Assembly (NCBI RefSeq): GCF_013694245.2 | Contig: NZ_CP059322.2 | Span: 1-64,000 of the forward strand | Source: Micromonospora ferruginea | GTDB lineage: Bacteria > Actinomycetota > Actinomycetes > Mycobacteriales > Micromonosporaceae | Direction of reading: 5' to 3' | DNA length: 64,000 nt | Shown here: in pieces, positions 43,389 to 51,677 of the stretch | Layout: each line of letters opens with the position of its first letter | Position numbering within the stretch: the first letter of the stretch is position 1 | The notes under the pieces: generated by a model | Told to the model about the DNA's origin: nothing | The model's input: only the letters and a program-made list of their open reading frames with translations | The model's database searches: none | Program-made: the position numbers and the translations under genes

Positions 43389-43643
43389 GTGGTGGGCGAG
43401 TTGCTGGCGGTCGTGCTGGTCGTCGGCTGCCTGGCGGGCGTCCTGGGGCTTCTCGCCTGGCTGGCGGCCCGGGTTCGCCGCCGAGGGGTCGGCGACAACG
43501 TGATGGGCCCGTTCGAGGAGATCTGGCATCCGGGCGCTCATCGATTCCGCGCCGAGATCAAGGTGCACGAGGAGCGCGTGGTGCCGCTGCCGTCCGCCGC
43601 AGACCCGAAGCGGCGCGGGCGAGGCGGAAGCGTCTCCGGGTAG
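43389..43643 (+). CDS. Small single-TM hypothetical protein (84 aa)
   Basis: One N-terminal membrane helix (LLAVVLVVGCLAGVLGLLAWLA) followed by a basic stretch and a cytoplasmic part with MGPFEEIWHPGAHRFRAEI. The PFEEIWHPxAHR segment looks conserved and recurs, as far as I recall, in similar short actinobacterial proteins; function unknown. GTG codons at 43389 and 43392 are both possible starts. It ends just before the tRNA gene on the opposite strand. Confidence 0.72.
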   Translation: MVGELLAVVLVVGCLAGVLGLLAWLAARVRRRGVGDNVMGPFEEIWHPGAHRFRAEIKVHEERVVPLPSAADPKRRGRGGSVSG

Positions 43644-43650
43644 GGGGAGT

Positions 43651-43722
43651 GCGCCCGGCAGGATTCGAACCTGCGGCCTTGGGATTAGAAGTCCCCTGCT
43701 CTATCCGCTGAGCTACGGGCGC
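43651..43722 (-). tRNA. tRNA-Arg (anticodon TCT)
   Basis: 72 nt, complete cloverleaf on the minus strand: acceptor GCGCCCG/CGGGCGC, D stem GCTC/GAGC, anticodon loop CTTCTAA (anticodon TCT, reading AGA/AGG), T arm GCAGG-TTCGAAT-CCTGC. The first pair of the anticodon stem is a G-A mismatch. CCA is not encoded. It decodes rare codons in this genome. No integrated element or att-like repeat is seen beside it. Confidence 0.96.
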
Positions 43723-43890
43723 GCGTCGACGGTCGTCGCGCCAAGAGGGTACCGCCGGCTCCGGCCCGGCCGGGGGTACGGGTAGGCGCGCCCACGTCGC
43801 CGCCAGCGTCCCACGCCGACGTCGCAACCCGCACCTGTGTTCCGGCGGGTCCCCGGCCGGCGGGCGCATCCCGGTCCGTACCCTCGGCGG

Positions 43891-44640
43891 ATGCTGCTCG
43901 ACCAGGAAACCGAGAACGAGATCGTCTTCGAGCTGTGCCAGCACCTCGGGCGGTCGATCCTGCCCGTCGCCGGGTCGGAGCGGCCCGGCGCGCCGGCCGG
44001 CACGGTGGGCACCGCCTTCTTCTACAGCGAGCTGGTCGGCGCCACCGACGACGGGGAGGTCGCGCACGAGTGGCTGCTCACCGCCGACGCGCTCACCGAC
44101 CGGCCGTACGGGGAGATTCTGCTCCGGCCCAGCGTCACCGAGCCGGCCGAGGGGGCGGAGGAGCCGATCGAGCTGCCCGGTTTCGCCGACCACTGGCTGC
44201 GCCTGCCGGAGCTGGGGGTGGCCGCCATGCCCACCGGCGGGCTGCACGGGCACGCCGACGACCGGGGCTGGCGCTGGCGTACCCAGCAGGTCACCGAGGC
44301 GGTGGCCGCGCCGGCCGACGCGGTCGCCCGGGTCGGCGCGGCGCCCGGCTCGGCGTTCGTGCTGGCGCTGGGCGTCGGCGACGACGGGTCGCGCCCGCTG
44401 GAGGCGGTGGTCGAGCGGGTCGCCCGGGACGACGTCGACGGGGTTCGGGTCACCGTCGAGCTGCCCGTCGGGTACGTGGGCGCGCCGGTCTTCACGGTGG
44501 AGTCCGGTGCGGCGGACGAGCCGGTGCTGCGCTGCCTGGGCCTGCTGCTGCCGGCCCGCGACGGCGGGCACCCGGTCGCCACGTTCGACCGGATCCGGGC
44601 GGCGCTCGCCGAGGCACTGGAAGGAGGGGCCCCTTCTTAA
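43891..44640 (+). CDS. Hypothetical protein, trypsin-like fold possible but catalytic residues absent
   Basis: 249 aa, soluble. GTVGTAFFYSEL and HEWLLTADALTDRP resemble strands around the catalytic His of trypsin-like peptidases (xxLLTAxHV), but the His position reads Asp; GYVGAPVFTVE resembles the GxSGSPVF loop, but Ser is replaced by Ala. If the fold assignment is right, this is a pseudo-protease used for binding. The assignment is tentative. ATG 43891 gives the best start. The TAA stop lies inside a hairpin repeat (44621-44668). Confidence 0.6.
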   Translation: MLLDQETENEIVFELCQHLGRSILPVAGSERPGAPAGTVGTAFFYSELVGATDDGEVAHEWLLTADALTDRPYGEILLRPSVTEPAEGAEEPIELPGFADHWLRLPELGVAAMPTGGLHGHADDRGWRWRTQQVTEAVAAPADAVARVGAAPGSAFVLALGVGDDGSRPLEAVVERVARDDVDGVRVTVELPVGYVGAPVFTVESGAADEPVLRCLGLLLPARDGGHPVATFDRIRAALAEALEGGAPS

Positions 44641-44668
44641 CGCCTCCGGTAGAGAAGGGGCACCTTCT
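44621..44668. repeat. Hairpin repeat of the TTAACGC...CGGTAG family
   Basis: AAGGAGGGGCCCCTTCTTAA, then CGCCTCCGGTAG and AGAAGGGGC: GCCCCTTCT pairs with AGAAGGGGC around the core TTAACGCCTCCGGTAG. It includes the stop codon of the preceding gene. The core matches the element at 45788-45842. Confidence 0.75.
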
Positions 44669-44702
44669 CACCGCCATCGACGGGTGGATGGCGGGCGGCG
44701 GC

Positions 44703-45746
44703 TCAGCCCTCGGCGCCGGCGGCGGCCCGTGCGTCGGCCGGTTCGTCCGCCGGAGGGCGGGGGGTGGGCGGCGTGGACCCGGGCTCCGGCTCGGTGGGGC
44801 CGGCGCGGAGGAAGCCCTCCGCCCACCGCCCGACCTCCGCGAAGACCTTCTCGCGTACGCCGGGACTGGACAGCGTGAGGTCGTGCAGGCCGCCGTCGAA
44901 GCGGGCCAGGGTGACGTGCCGGCCGAGCCGGGGCGCCCAGCGCACCATGTGCTCCACGTCGAGCACCGCGTCGGCCCCGGTGGCGCTCTCGTGCCACTTC
45001 GCGCCCCGGAAACTGCGGGTGGAACAGGCCAGCAGCACCGGCACCTCGATGGTCAGCCCGGCGCGCAGCCGGCGCTGGCCGGTGCGGATCGCGTTCAGCC
45101 AGCCGGCCCGGACCGGGAAGCCGGCGAGCGGCTTCCACGCCAGGTCGTAGCGCCACTCGCCACGGTGGTCGGCGTGCAGGCTCTCGCCGTACACGGTGCC
45201 GAGCCCGAACGGCAGGACGCGCTGCGGCGCCCGGCGGCCCAGGCGGGAGACGGCGGCCGCGAGGGGTCGACGGACCACCCAGGGGGCGTTGATGTCGAAG
45301 AAGGGACTGTTCAGCACGATGCCGTCGACCAGGCCGGCGTCGCGGCGGGCGTCCGCCCAGAGCGAGATGATCAGGCCGCCGGTCGAGTGGCCCATGGCGA
45401 GCAGCGTCTGGTGGCCCTCGTCGGCCCGGATGATCTCCGCGGCGGCGTCCAGCTCGGGGAAGTAGTCGCTCAGGTCGCGGCAGAAGTTCGGGGTCTGGTG
45501 CGGGAGCAGGCTACGGCCGTACTTGCGCAGGTCGAGGGCGTAGAAGTCCCAGCCGCGCTCGGCGAAGAAGTCGGCCACATGGGTCTGGAAGAAGTAGTCG
45601 ACGAAGCCGTGCACGTAGAGCACGGCCCGGCCGGTCGGGCGGTCGGCGCGGCGGCGGACCAGGGTCGCGACGACCGGTCCCTCGTCGTCGGTGCCCAGTT
45701 CGATCGTGCGCCGCTCGTAGGGCGCTCCCAGCACGTCCGGTTCCAC
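44703..45746 (-). CDS. Alpha/beta hydrolase, serine aminopeptidase S33/lysophospholipase-like
   Basis: 347 aa. VLYVHGFVDYFFQTHVADFF (oxyanion region), nucleophile elbow AMGHSTGG, an Asp around VEHMVRW and His in DGGLHDLTLS. It matches monoacylglycerol-lipase/lysophospholipase-like hydrolases. The C-terminal 35 residues are Pro/Ala-rich and disordered. GTG start at 45746. The gene is bracketed on both sides by copies of the same hairpin repeat. Confidence 0.9.
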   Translation of the reverse strand: MEPDVLGAPYERRTIELGTDDEGPVVATLVRRRADRPTGRAVLYVHGFVDYFFQTHVADFFAERGWDFYALDLRKYGRSLLPHQTPNFCRDLSDYFPELDAAAEIIRADEGHQTLLAMGHSTGGLIISLWADARRDAGLVDGIVLNSPFFDINAPWVVRRPLAAAVSRLGRRAPQRVLPFGLGTVYGESLHADHRGEWRYDLAWKPLAGFPVRAGWLNAIRTGQRRLRAGLTIEVPVLLACSTRSFRGAKWHESATGADAVLDVEHMVRWAPRLGRHVTLARFDGGLHDLTLSSPGVREKVFAEVGRWAEGFLRAGPTEPEPGSTPPTPRPPADEPADARAAAGAEG

Positions 45747-45787
45747 GACCGCGACGGTACGCCGCGGAGCTACTCGGCGGTAGGGGT

Positions 45788-45842
45788 GTAAGGCGGGGCC
45801 CCCGGTTAACGCATTCGGTAGCGGAGGGGCCCCCGCTTAACA
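45788..45842. repeat. Hairpin repeat of the TTAACGC...CGGTAG family
   Basis: GTAAGGCGGGGCCCCCGGTTAA, core TTAACGCATTCGGTAG, then CGGAGGGGCCCCCGCTTAAC. The two GC-rich arms can pair. Between the hydrolase start and the HPF terminator, so here it is not at a gene's end. Confidence 0.75.
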
Positions 45843-45859
45843 CCTGAGCCGGGCGCGGC

Positions 45860-45892
45860 GCCCCCGCCCGCCGGCACCGTGCGGGCGGGGGC
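45860..45892 (-). terminator. Hairpin after the HPF-like gene
   Basis: GCCCCCGCCCGC (45860-45871) pairs with GCGGGCGGGGGC (45881-45892) across a 9-nt loop, 10 bp beyond the stop on the minus strand. Confidence 0.75.
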
Positions 45893-45902
45893 CTGCGGGA
45901 AC

Positions 45903-46307
45903 TCAGGCGGTCTCGGCGTCCTGGCGCGGCGCGTCGTCAAGATCGACGGGGGCGGGCTGTTCGCGCAGGTGCTTGTTGCTGCGCGGCTCCTGCCGGGTCT
46001 TCGCGTCGTTGAGCTTGCGGCGCAGGTCGTCCCGGACGTCGTTAAGCGCGGCGTGCAGGTCCTCTTCGGTCGAGGTGGTGACGATCTTCTGCCGGCCGGC
46101 GACCCAGCACTCCAGGGTCACCTTCTGGCCCCGGGCCTCGCGGTCCTTGACCGACACCTCCAGTTCGGTGGCGTCGGCGTGGAAGCCGGCGAGCCGGGCG
46201 TCAAGCGTCGCGAACTGCTCGGCGATCCAGTTGCGGTCGCCCTGGGAGAACCCGGCACCGACCCGCAGGCACTCGCCCACGGTCGCGGGGTTCGCCACGG
46301 CGCTCAT
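45903..46307 (-). CDS. HPF/RaiA-like ribosome-associated protein
   Basis: 134 aa. Residues about 10-95 have the sigma-54-modulation/hibernation-factor pattern: helix, DATELEVSVKDREARGQKVTLECWVAG, then KIVTTSTEEDLHAALNDVRDDLRRKLNDAK. It is a short form without the C-terminal dimerisation domain of long HPF; a basic-acidic tail follows. The ATG at 46307 has no ribosome site of its own but overlaps the stop of an 11-codon ORF (46304-46339) that has a strong one, so translation is probably coupled. Divergent from ssb. Confidence 0.78.
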   Translation of the reverse strand: MSAVANPATVGECLRVGAGFSQGDRNWIAEQFATLDARLAGFHADATELEVSVKDREARGQKVTLECWVAGRQKIVTTSTEEDLHAALNDVRDDLRRKLNDAKTRQEPRSNKHLREQPAPVDLDDAPRQDAETA

Positions 46308-46339
46308 CGCCCTGCCTCGCGGACGTCTCGGAGAAGCAT
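46304..46339 (-). CDS. Micro-ORF coupled to the HPF-like gene (11 aa)
   Basis: MLLRDVREAGR, preceded by AAAGGGAG at ideal spacing, with its TGA overlapping the next ATG as ATGA. It may be a leader peptide that controls ribosome delivery to the HPF-like gene. Its expression is inferred from sequence only. Confidence 0.5.
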   Translation of the reverse strand: MLLRDVREAGR

Positions 46340-46489
46340 CGGCGCTCCCTTTCTCTCGGTTGATCAAGTACTTACCCAACCGGCGTGTTTCCGGAACGCC
46401 CTCCCGCCGGTCACGTTCCGATCATGTGTCGCCGCAGCTCCGTACCGTAGGGCCCATCGGCCTAGCAGACACGGACCTTGATCAGGGGG

Positions 46490-46516
46490 TTGTCCACAAG
46501 CCGGTGGTTGTCCACA
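46490..46516. promoter_or_regulatory. Pair of DnaA boxes upstream of ssb
   Basis: Two exact copies of TTGTCCACA (46490-46498 and 46508-46516), the preferred actinobacterial DnaA box, in direct orientation 18 bp apart, between the divergent HPF-like and ssb genes. DnaA could regulate either. Confidence 0.75.
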
Positions 46517-46593
46517 GGGCGTGGGGCGGCGGGATGCATGGGCGGCGTGGTCCGGTCCACGCTCACCCGGACAACCGATCCCTGGGAGGGGCG

Positions 46594-47496
46594 ATGTTCG
46601 ACACCTACGTCACGATCGTCGGCAACGTGCTGACCGCGCCGGAGTGGCGCCGGACCACGCAGAGCGGCACGCTCGTGGCCAACTTCAAGGTCGCCTCGAC
46701 CGCGCGCCGGCTCGACCGGGACAGCGGCCGCTGGGTCGACGGCAACAGCCTGCGGGTGCGGGTGAACTGCTGGCGACGCCTCGCCGAGGGGGTGGCCGCC
46801 TCGGTGACCCTGGGCGACCCGGTGATCGTCGCCGGCCGCCTCTACACCCGCGACTGGACCGACGAGGCCGGCAACCACCGCACGCTCTACGAGCTGGAGG
46901 CGGTCGCGGTCGGGCACGACCTGTCCCGGGGTCGGTCCCGCTTCCTGCGCAACCAGCCGCGCGCGGCCACCAGCTCGGTCGAGGACGCCGAGGCGGAGCA
47001 GCGGGTGCACGGCGAGGCGACCGAGCCGGTGCCCGACGAGCAGGCCCCGACCACGATCGACGACCGGCCGTTCGACGACGACTTCCTGCCGGAGTTCGGG
47101 GCGGCGAGGGTCGGCCTCACCGGCACGCTCGACCGGGTGCTCGACCTCGACCCGTTCGACGCCCGGCCCGGCCCCGGCGACGGCGCGCGGTCCGGTGGCC
47201 CGGCGGGCGGCGACGGCGCGCGGTCGGGTGGCTCGACCGGCGGCGACGACCATCGGCCGGGCGGCCCGGCCGCCGGGACTGGCGTCGGGTTCGCCGAGTC
47301 GGAGGCGGGGGAGGACGACGAGCTGGCCGCCGAGGGGACCGACGGGCGGGCCCCGACCGAGGACGACGAGCTGGCCGAGGTCGAGCTGCCGGCCGGCGAC
47401 GGGCCGGCCGGTGCGGGGCCGGGCGACGTGAGGTCGACCGGCGGCGGGACCACCTCGGGCCGCCGCAGCCGGCGGCGTACCCCGGTGTCCGCCTGA
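46594..47496 (+). CDS. ssb: Single-stranded DNA-binding protein (paralogue)
   Basis: 300 aa. The N-terminal 110 residues are an OB-fold SSB (TYVTIVGNVLTAPEWRRT, FKVASTARRLDRDSGRWVDG, RVRVNCWRRLAEGVAASVTLGDPVIVAGRL). The long tail is Gly/Asp-rich with short internal repeats (GDGARSGG twice) and ends RRSRRRTPVSA; the acidic DDDxPF tip that recruits partner proteins in canonical SSB is absent, although acidic patches (FDDDFLPEF, EDDELAE) lie inside. It is thus probably the second SSB, like SsbB-type paralogues, but longer. ATG 46594 follows GGGAGGGG. DnaA boxes lie 78-104 bp upstream. Confidence 0.88.
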   Translation: MFDTYVTIVGNVLTAPEWRRTTQSGTLVANFKVASTARRLDRDSGRWVDGNSLRVRVNCWRRLAEGVAASVTLGDPVIVAGRLYTRDWTDEAGNHRTLYELEAVAVGHDLSRGRSRFLRNQPRAATSSVEDAEAEQRVHGEATEPVPDEQAPTTIDDRPFDDDFLPEFGAARVGLTGTLDRVLDLDPFDARPGPGDGARSGGPAGGDGARSGGSTGGDDHRPGGPAAGTGVGFAESEAGEDDELAAEGTDGRAPTEDDELAEVELPAGDGPAGAGPGDVRSTGGGTTSGRRSRRRTPVSA

Positions 47497-47520
47497 GCGT
47501 CCGCGACGCGCCACGGGGGC

Positions 47521-47552
47521 GCGGGGTGGCGACACCGTCGTCGCCACCCCGC
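47521..47552 (+). terminator. 13-bp hairpin after ssb
   Basis: GCGGGGTGGCGAC pairs with GTCGCCACCCCGC across a 6-nt loop, 25 bp after the ssb stop. The rest of the 203-bp gap to cobD shows nothing recognisable, and no cobalamin riboswitch. Confidence 0.75.
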
Positions 47553-47699
47553 GTCGGCGCGGGTCCGGCCTACCCCCGCCGGCGGGCCGGGGCGGCGGCG
47601 TCGGCGCGACCGCCGCGGCGCCCGGGCCGGCGGCGGCACCTGACGGCCCGCGTCGAACCAGCGGGTACGGCTAGGCTGGCCGGCCGGAGGTGGTGACGG

Positions 47700-49307
47700 G
47701 TGCGGCAGGCGACCGCCATGGCGAACGCGACCGGGCTGGTGGCGGGTTACGCGCTCGACGCGCTGCTCGGCGACCCGCGCAGGTGGCATCCGGTGGCCGG
47801 CTTCGGCCGCGCGGCGGGTGCCCTGGAGCGGCGGCTCTACCGCCCCCGGCGGGCGGCCGGCACGGCGTTCACCGCGCTGGCGGTCGGCGCACCGGTGCTG
47901 CTGGGTGCCGCCGCCGCGCTCGCCACCCGGCGTCACCCGGCGGCCCGGGTCGCGCTGGTGGCCGCCGGCACCTGGACGGTGCTGGGCGGGCGCACGCTGC
48001 GGCACGAGTCGCGGGTGATGGGACGGGCGCTGCGGCGCGCCGACCTGCCCGCCGCCCGGGCCCGCCTCGGGCACCTGTGCGGGCGGGACCCGTCCGCCCT
48101 CGACGAGCCGGAGCTGGCTCGCGCCACCGTCGAGTCGGTCGCCGAGAACACCTCCGACGCGGTGGTCGCGCCGCTGGTGTGGGGGGCGGTCGCGGGGCTG
48201 CCGGGCCTGCTCGGCTACCGGGCGGCGAACACGCTCGACGCGATGGTCGGGCACCGCTCACCCCGGTACGCGCGCTTCGGCACCCCGGCCGCGCGGCTGG
48301 ACGACCTGCTCAACCTGGTGCCGTCCCGGTTGACCGGGCTGCTCACCGTGGCCGTCGCGCCGGTGGCGCACGGGGACCGCGCCACCGCCTGGCACGTCTG
48401 GCGGCGCGACCGGGCCGACCATCCGAGCCCGAACGCGGGGCAGTGCGAGGCGGCGATGGCGGGTGCGCTCGGCGTCCGGCTGGGCGGGCGCAACGTGTAC
48501 TTCGGCCGGTCCGAGACGCGGCCGTTCCTCGGCGACGGCCCCCGGCCGGAGGCGCGGCACCTCAAGCGGGCGGCGCGGGTCTCCGGCACGGTGGGCCTGG
48601 CCGCGCTCGGGCTGGCCGCGCTCTACCCGGTGACCGTGGGCCGCCTGGCCGGCGCCACCGGCCGCGCCGCGCTGCGCGCGCTCACCGGCACCGCACGCCG
48701 CGCGGCAGTCGACGCCTCCGGGCGCGGGCCGGGCGGCACCGCGGGAAGCGGCGTGCTCGTGGGGCGCGGCCTGCTCGCGGGGCGTGGCGGGCGTGGCGTG
48801 CTCGTGGGGCGTGGCGGGCGTGGCGTGCTCGTGGGGCGCGGCGGGCGGGGAGCGGACGGTGAGCGGCGGGCTGCTGGTCGCCGGCACCACCTCCGACGCC
48901 GGCAAGAGCGTGCTCACCGCCGGCATCTGCCGGTGGCTGCGTCGCCAGGGGGTCCGGGTGGCCCCGTTCAAGGCGCAGAACATGAGCAACAACTCGGCCG
49001 TGGTGGTCGGCCCGGACGGCCGGGGCGGGGAGCTGGGCCGGGCCCAGGCCATGCAGGCCGCCGCCGCCGGGCTCGCGCCGGACCTGCGGTTCAACCCGGT
49101 GCTGCTCAAGCCGGGCAGCGATCACGCCAGCCAGGTCGTGCTGCTCGGCGAGGCGGTCGACACGGTCACCGCCGGCAACTTCCACACGCTGCGGCCCCGG
49201 CTGGCCGCGACCGCGTACGCGGCGCTCGCCGAGCTGCGGACCGAGTACGACGTGGTGGTCTGCGAGGGCGCGGGCAGCCCGGCGGAGATCAACCTGCGGG
49301 CCGGTGA
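47700..49307 (+). CDS. cobD: Adenosylcobinamide-phosphate synthase CobD/CbiB, with an abnormal 3' extension
   Basis: Integral membrane enzyme that attaches aminopropanol phosphate to adenosylcobyric acid. [25 protein letters not shown], the [24 protein letters not shown] signature, [18 protein letters not shown], and [21 protein letters not shown] are all CobD hallmarks, and 310-340 aa is the usual length. Here the frame has no stop until 49305, running through a 27-bp tandem repeat (48753-48850) and 449 bp into cobQ in another frame, where the product is an Arg/Gly-rich tail without family similarity. Start GTG 47700 follows GGAGG. Either a true long overlap or a sequence error near the repeat. 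Confidence 0.85.
   Translation: MRQATAMANATGLVAGYALDALLGDPRRWHPVAGFGRAAGALERRLYRPRRAAGTAFTALAVGAPVLLGAAAALATRRHPAARVALVAAGTWTVLGGRTLRHESRVMGRALRRADLPAARARLGHLCGRDPSALDEPELARATVESVAENTSDAVVAPLVWGAVAGLPGLLGYRAANTLDAMVGHRSPRYARFGTPAARLDDLLNLVPSRLTGLLTVAVAPVAHGDRATAWHVWRRDRADHPSPNAGQCEAAMAGALGVRLGGRNVYFGRSETRPFLGDGPRPEARHLKRAARVSGTVGLAALGLAALYPVTVGRLAGATGRAALRALTGTARRAAVDASGRGPGGTAGSGVLVGRGLLAGRGGRGVLVGRGGRGVLVGRGGRGADGERRAAGRRHHLRRRQERAHRRHLPVAASPGGPGGPVQGAEHEQQLGRGGRPGRPGRGAGPGPGHAGRRRRARAGPAVQPGAAQAGQRSRQPGRAARRGGRHGHRRQLPHAAAPAGRDRVRGARRAADRVRRGGLRGRGQPGGDQPAGR
48753..48850 (+). repeat. 27-bp tandem repeat at the cobD/cobQ junction
   Basis: A partial 18-bp copy (48753-48770) is followed by three copies of 26-27 bp starting at 48771, 48798 and 48825 (type GTGCTCGTGGGGCGTGGC plus GGGCGTGGC). 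In the cobD frame it encodes VLVGRGGRG repeats. The period is a multiple of three, so copy-number change would keep the frame. Confidence 0.85.
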
Positions 49308-50397
49308 CTACGTCAACATGGGCCTGGCCCGGCAGGCCGCCCTGCCCACGATCGTGGTCGGCGACATCGACCGGGGCGGCGTGTTCGCGTCGATGTTCGG
49401 CACCGTGGCGCTGCTGGACGCGGCCGACCAGGCGCTGGTCGCCGGCTTCGTGATCAACAAGTTCCGCGGCGACCTGGGGCTGCTCCGGCCCGGCCTGGAC
49501 ATGCTGCGCCAGGTCACCGGCCGGCCCACCTACGGCGTGCTGCCGTGGGCTCTGGACCTGTGGCTGGACGCGGAGGACTCGCTCGCGTACGGGCGGGTGC
49601 TCGGCCGGCCGGCATCGCCACGCGGCACCGACTGGCTGGACGTGGCCGTGGTCCGGCTGCCCCGGATCAGCAACGCCACCGACGTGGAGGCGCTCGCCAC
49701 CGAGCCGGGGGTGCGGGTGCGGCTGACCGTCGAGCCGGCCGAGCTGGCCGCCGCCGACCTGGTGGTGCTGCCCGGCTCCAAGTCGACCGTCGCCGACCTG
49801 GCCTGGCTGCGGGAGACCGGGCTGGCCGACGCGGTGCGGGCGCACGCCGCCGCCGGTCGTCCGCTGCTCGGCATCTGCGGCGGGTTCCAGATGCTCGGCC
49901 GGGTCATCCACGATCGGGTGGAGAGCCGGCGGGGCAGCGTGCCCGGCCTCGGGCTGCTGCCCGTCGAGATCACCTTCGACCCGCGCAAGACGGTCCGCCG
50001 GGCCGAGGGCTTCGCCGCCGGGGACGTGCCGGTGCACGGGTACGAGATCCACCATGGTCGGGTCTCCGCCGCCGACCCGGGGCTGCCGCCGCTGCTGCGC
50101 CACGCCGACGGCGCCGGCGAGGGCGCCCGGCTCGGTGCGGTTCACGGCACCCACTGGCACGGGGCGTTCGAGTCCGACGCGTTCCGCCGCCGGTTCCTCA
50201 CCGAGGTCGCCGAGGCGGCCGGCCGGACCGGCTTCAAGGTCGCGCCGGACACGTCGTTCGCGGCGGCCCGGGAACGGACGCTGGACCTGCTCGGCGACCT
50301 GGTGGAGGAGCACCTGGACACCGCCGCGCTGTGGCGGTTGATCGAGGACGGCGCGCCGCCGGGCCTGCCGTTCGTGCCGCCCGGCGCGCCCGGCTGA
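48859..50397 (+). CDS. cobQ: Adenosylcobyric acid (cobyric acid) synthase
   Basis: ATP- and glutamine-dependent amidation of cobyrinic acid a,c-diamide side chains b, d, e and g. 512 aa. P-loop [15 protein letters not shown], then the conserved [26 protein letters not shown] and [14 protein letters not shown]; the C-terminal glutaminase has [11 protein letters not shown] (catalytic Cys) and [11 protein letters not shown] (His). The GTG at 48859 follows GGGGAG and gives the usual family start [16 protein letters not shown]. It lies inside the open frame of cobD. Confidence 0.95.
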   Translation: MSGGLLVAGTTSDAGKSVLTAGICRWLRRQGVRVAPFKAQNMSNNSAVVVGPDGRGGELGRAQAMQAAAAGLAPDLRFNPVLLKPGSDHASQVVLLGEAVDTVTAGNFHTLRPRLAATAYAALAELRTEYDVVVCEGAGSPAEINLRAGDYVNMGLARQAALPTIVVGDIDRGGVFASMFGTVALLDAADQALVAGFVINKFRGDLGLLRPGLDMLRQVTGRPTYGVLPWALDLWLDAEDSLAYGRVLGRPASPRGTDWLDVAVVRLPRISNATDVEALATEPGVRVRLTVEPAELAAADLVVLPGSKSTVADLAWLRETGLADAVRAHAAAGRPLLGICGGFQMLGRVIHDRVESRRGSVPGLGLLPVEITFDPRKTVRRAEGFAAGDVPVHGYEIHHGRVSAADPGLPPLLRHADGAGEGARLGAVHGTHWHGAFESDAFRRRFLTEVAEAAGRTGFKVAPDTSFAAARERTLDLLGDLVEEHLDTAALWRLIEDGAPPGLPFVPPGAPG

Positions 50398-50489
50398 CCG
50401 CCGGGCACGGCGTGACCGGATCGGTCCGGTGGCGCGGCTGGCTGGACGGCAGCACCCGGGGCGGTCCGGCGGCACCCGGGCGGGACGGG

Positions 50490-50891
50490 TCAGTGGCGCA
50501 CGTCGGCGGGCCGGTCGGACATCGGCAGCCCGGCCTCCCGCCAGCCCTGCACGCCACCGATCATGTCGGTGGCCTGGCGCAGGCCGAGCGTCTGGAGACT
50601 GGCGGCGGCCAGGCTGGAGCTGTAGCCCTGCCGGCACGCCACCACGATCTCGCGGTCGTAGCCGATCGCCTCCGGGATGCGCCACTCGCTGGCCGGGTCG
50701 AGCCGCCACTCCAGCACGGTGCGGTCGATGACGATCGCGCCGGGCAGCTCACCCTCCTCGCGACGCTGCGACTCGGTGCGCGTGTCGATCAGCAGGGCGC
50801 CGTTACGGACCGCTTCGACGGTCTCGTGCGGGGTGAGCCGGCGGAGACCGGCGCGGGCCTGTTCCAGGAGGGCGTCGACGCCCGGACACAT
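50490..50891 (-). CDS. Rhodanese-domain protein
   Basis: 133 aa, a single rhodanese domain: LLIDTRTESQRREEGELPGAIVI, active-site Cys in VACRQGYSSSLAAASLQTLG, and IGGVQGWREAGLP at the end. The loop of six residues after Cys suits a sulfurtransferase. ATG 50891 is the simplest start; a GTG at 50906 is possible. Divergent from the kinase-like gene. Confidence 0.9.
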   Translation of the reverse strand: MCPGVDALLEQARAGLRRLTPHETVEAVRNGALLIDTRTESQRREEGELPGAIVIDRTVLEWRLDPASEWRIPEAIGYDREIVVACRQGYSSSLAAASLQTLGLRQATDMIGGVQGWREAGLPMSDRPADVRH

Positions 50892-51002
50892 CACGTCATG
50901 GAGCACCCCCAGATCATGCCCGTGGCATCCCCACACCGCCTGGCGAAACGGCCCGGCCAGGTCGCAGGATCCAGCGGACGGGGGAACGTTAGCGTCGGTC
51001 GG

Positions 51003-51656
51003 GTGAACGTTGCGGTGGTCGAGGCGTACGCCGGACTGGTCCGGCGGGTGCTGGCCGGGCCGGCGCGGTTGGGGCGTACCCGGCTGGTGGCGGTCGACGG
51101 GCCGAGCGGCGCGGGCAAGAGCGTGTTCGCGACGCGCCTCGCGGACGCGTTCGCGGCGACCACGGGCGGCGACCGGCCGCCGCTGGTCCGCACCGACGAC
51201 CTGCTCGACGGCTGGGACGACCAGCTCACGTTCTGGGCACGGCTGGAGGAGTGGGTGCTCGGGCCGGTGCGGGCCGGCCGGCCGGGCGGCTACCGCCGGT
51301 ACAGCTGGGTCCGCCGGCGTTTCCTGGACCGGGTGGTGCCGGTGCCGGTGGCGCCGGTGCTGATCGTCGAGGGGGTGAGCGCCGCGCGCGCCGCCGTACG
51401 CCCCGAGCTGACGCTCTCGGTGCTGGTCACCGCGCCGGCCGAGCTGCGGCTGTCCCGGGCGCTGGCCCGCGACGGCGCGCAGGTCCTGCCTGAGTTGCGC
51501 CGCTGGCACGCCGGGGAGCGGGCGCACTTCGCCGCCGACCGCACCCCGGCGGCGGTGGACCTGGTCGTGGACGGCGCCCCGGACCTGCCGCACGATCCGG
51601 ACCGCTACTTCGTGCGGCTCGGGCGGGGTCCGGGCTCGGACGTCGCGGCCGGGTAA
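51003..51656 (+). CDS. Uridine-kinase-like P-loop protein
   Basis: 217 aa. Walker A in VAVDGPSGAGKSVFATRLADAF, an acidic residue pair in RTDDLLDGWDD and a LIVEGVSAAR strand, as in uridine kinase/phosphoribulokinase-like proteins. The substrate is unknown. GTG 51003 is used, without a clear ribosome site. Starts 111 bp from the divergent rhodanese gene. Confidence 0.82.
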   Translation: MNVAVVEAYAGLVRRVLAGPARLGRTRLVAVDGPSGAGKSVFATRLADAFAATTGGDRPPLVRTDDLLDGWDDQLTFWARLEEWVLGPVRAGRPGGYRRYSWVRRRFLDRVVPVPVAPVLIVEGVSAARAAVRPELTLSVLVTAPAELRLSRALARDGAQVLPELRRWHAGERAHFAADRTPAAVDLVVDGAPDLPHDPDRYFVRLGRGPGSDVAAG

Positions 51657-51677
51657 GGCCGGCATACGATTCCGGTC

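Noticed and set aside
43651..43722. tRNA-Arg as an integration site of a mobile element
   Set aside because: No integrase and no repeat of the tRNA 3' end was found nearby.
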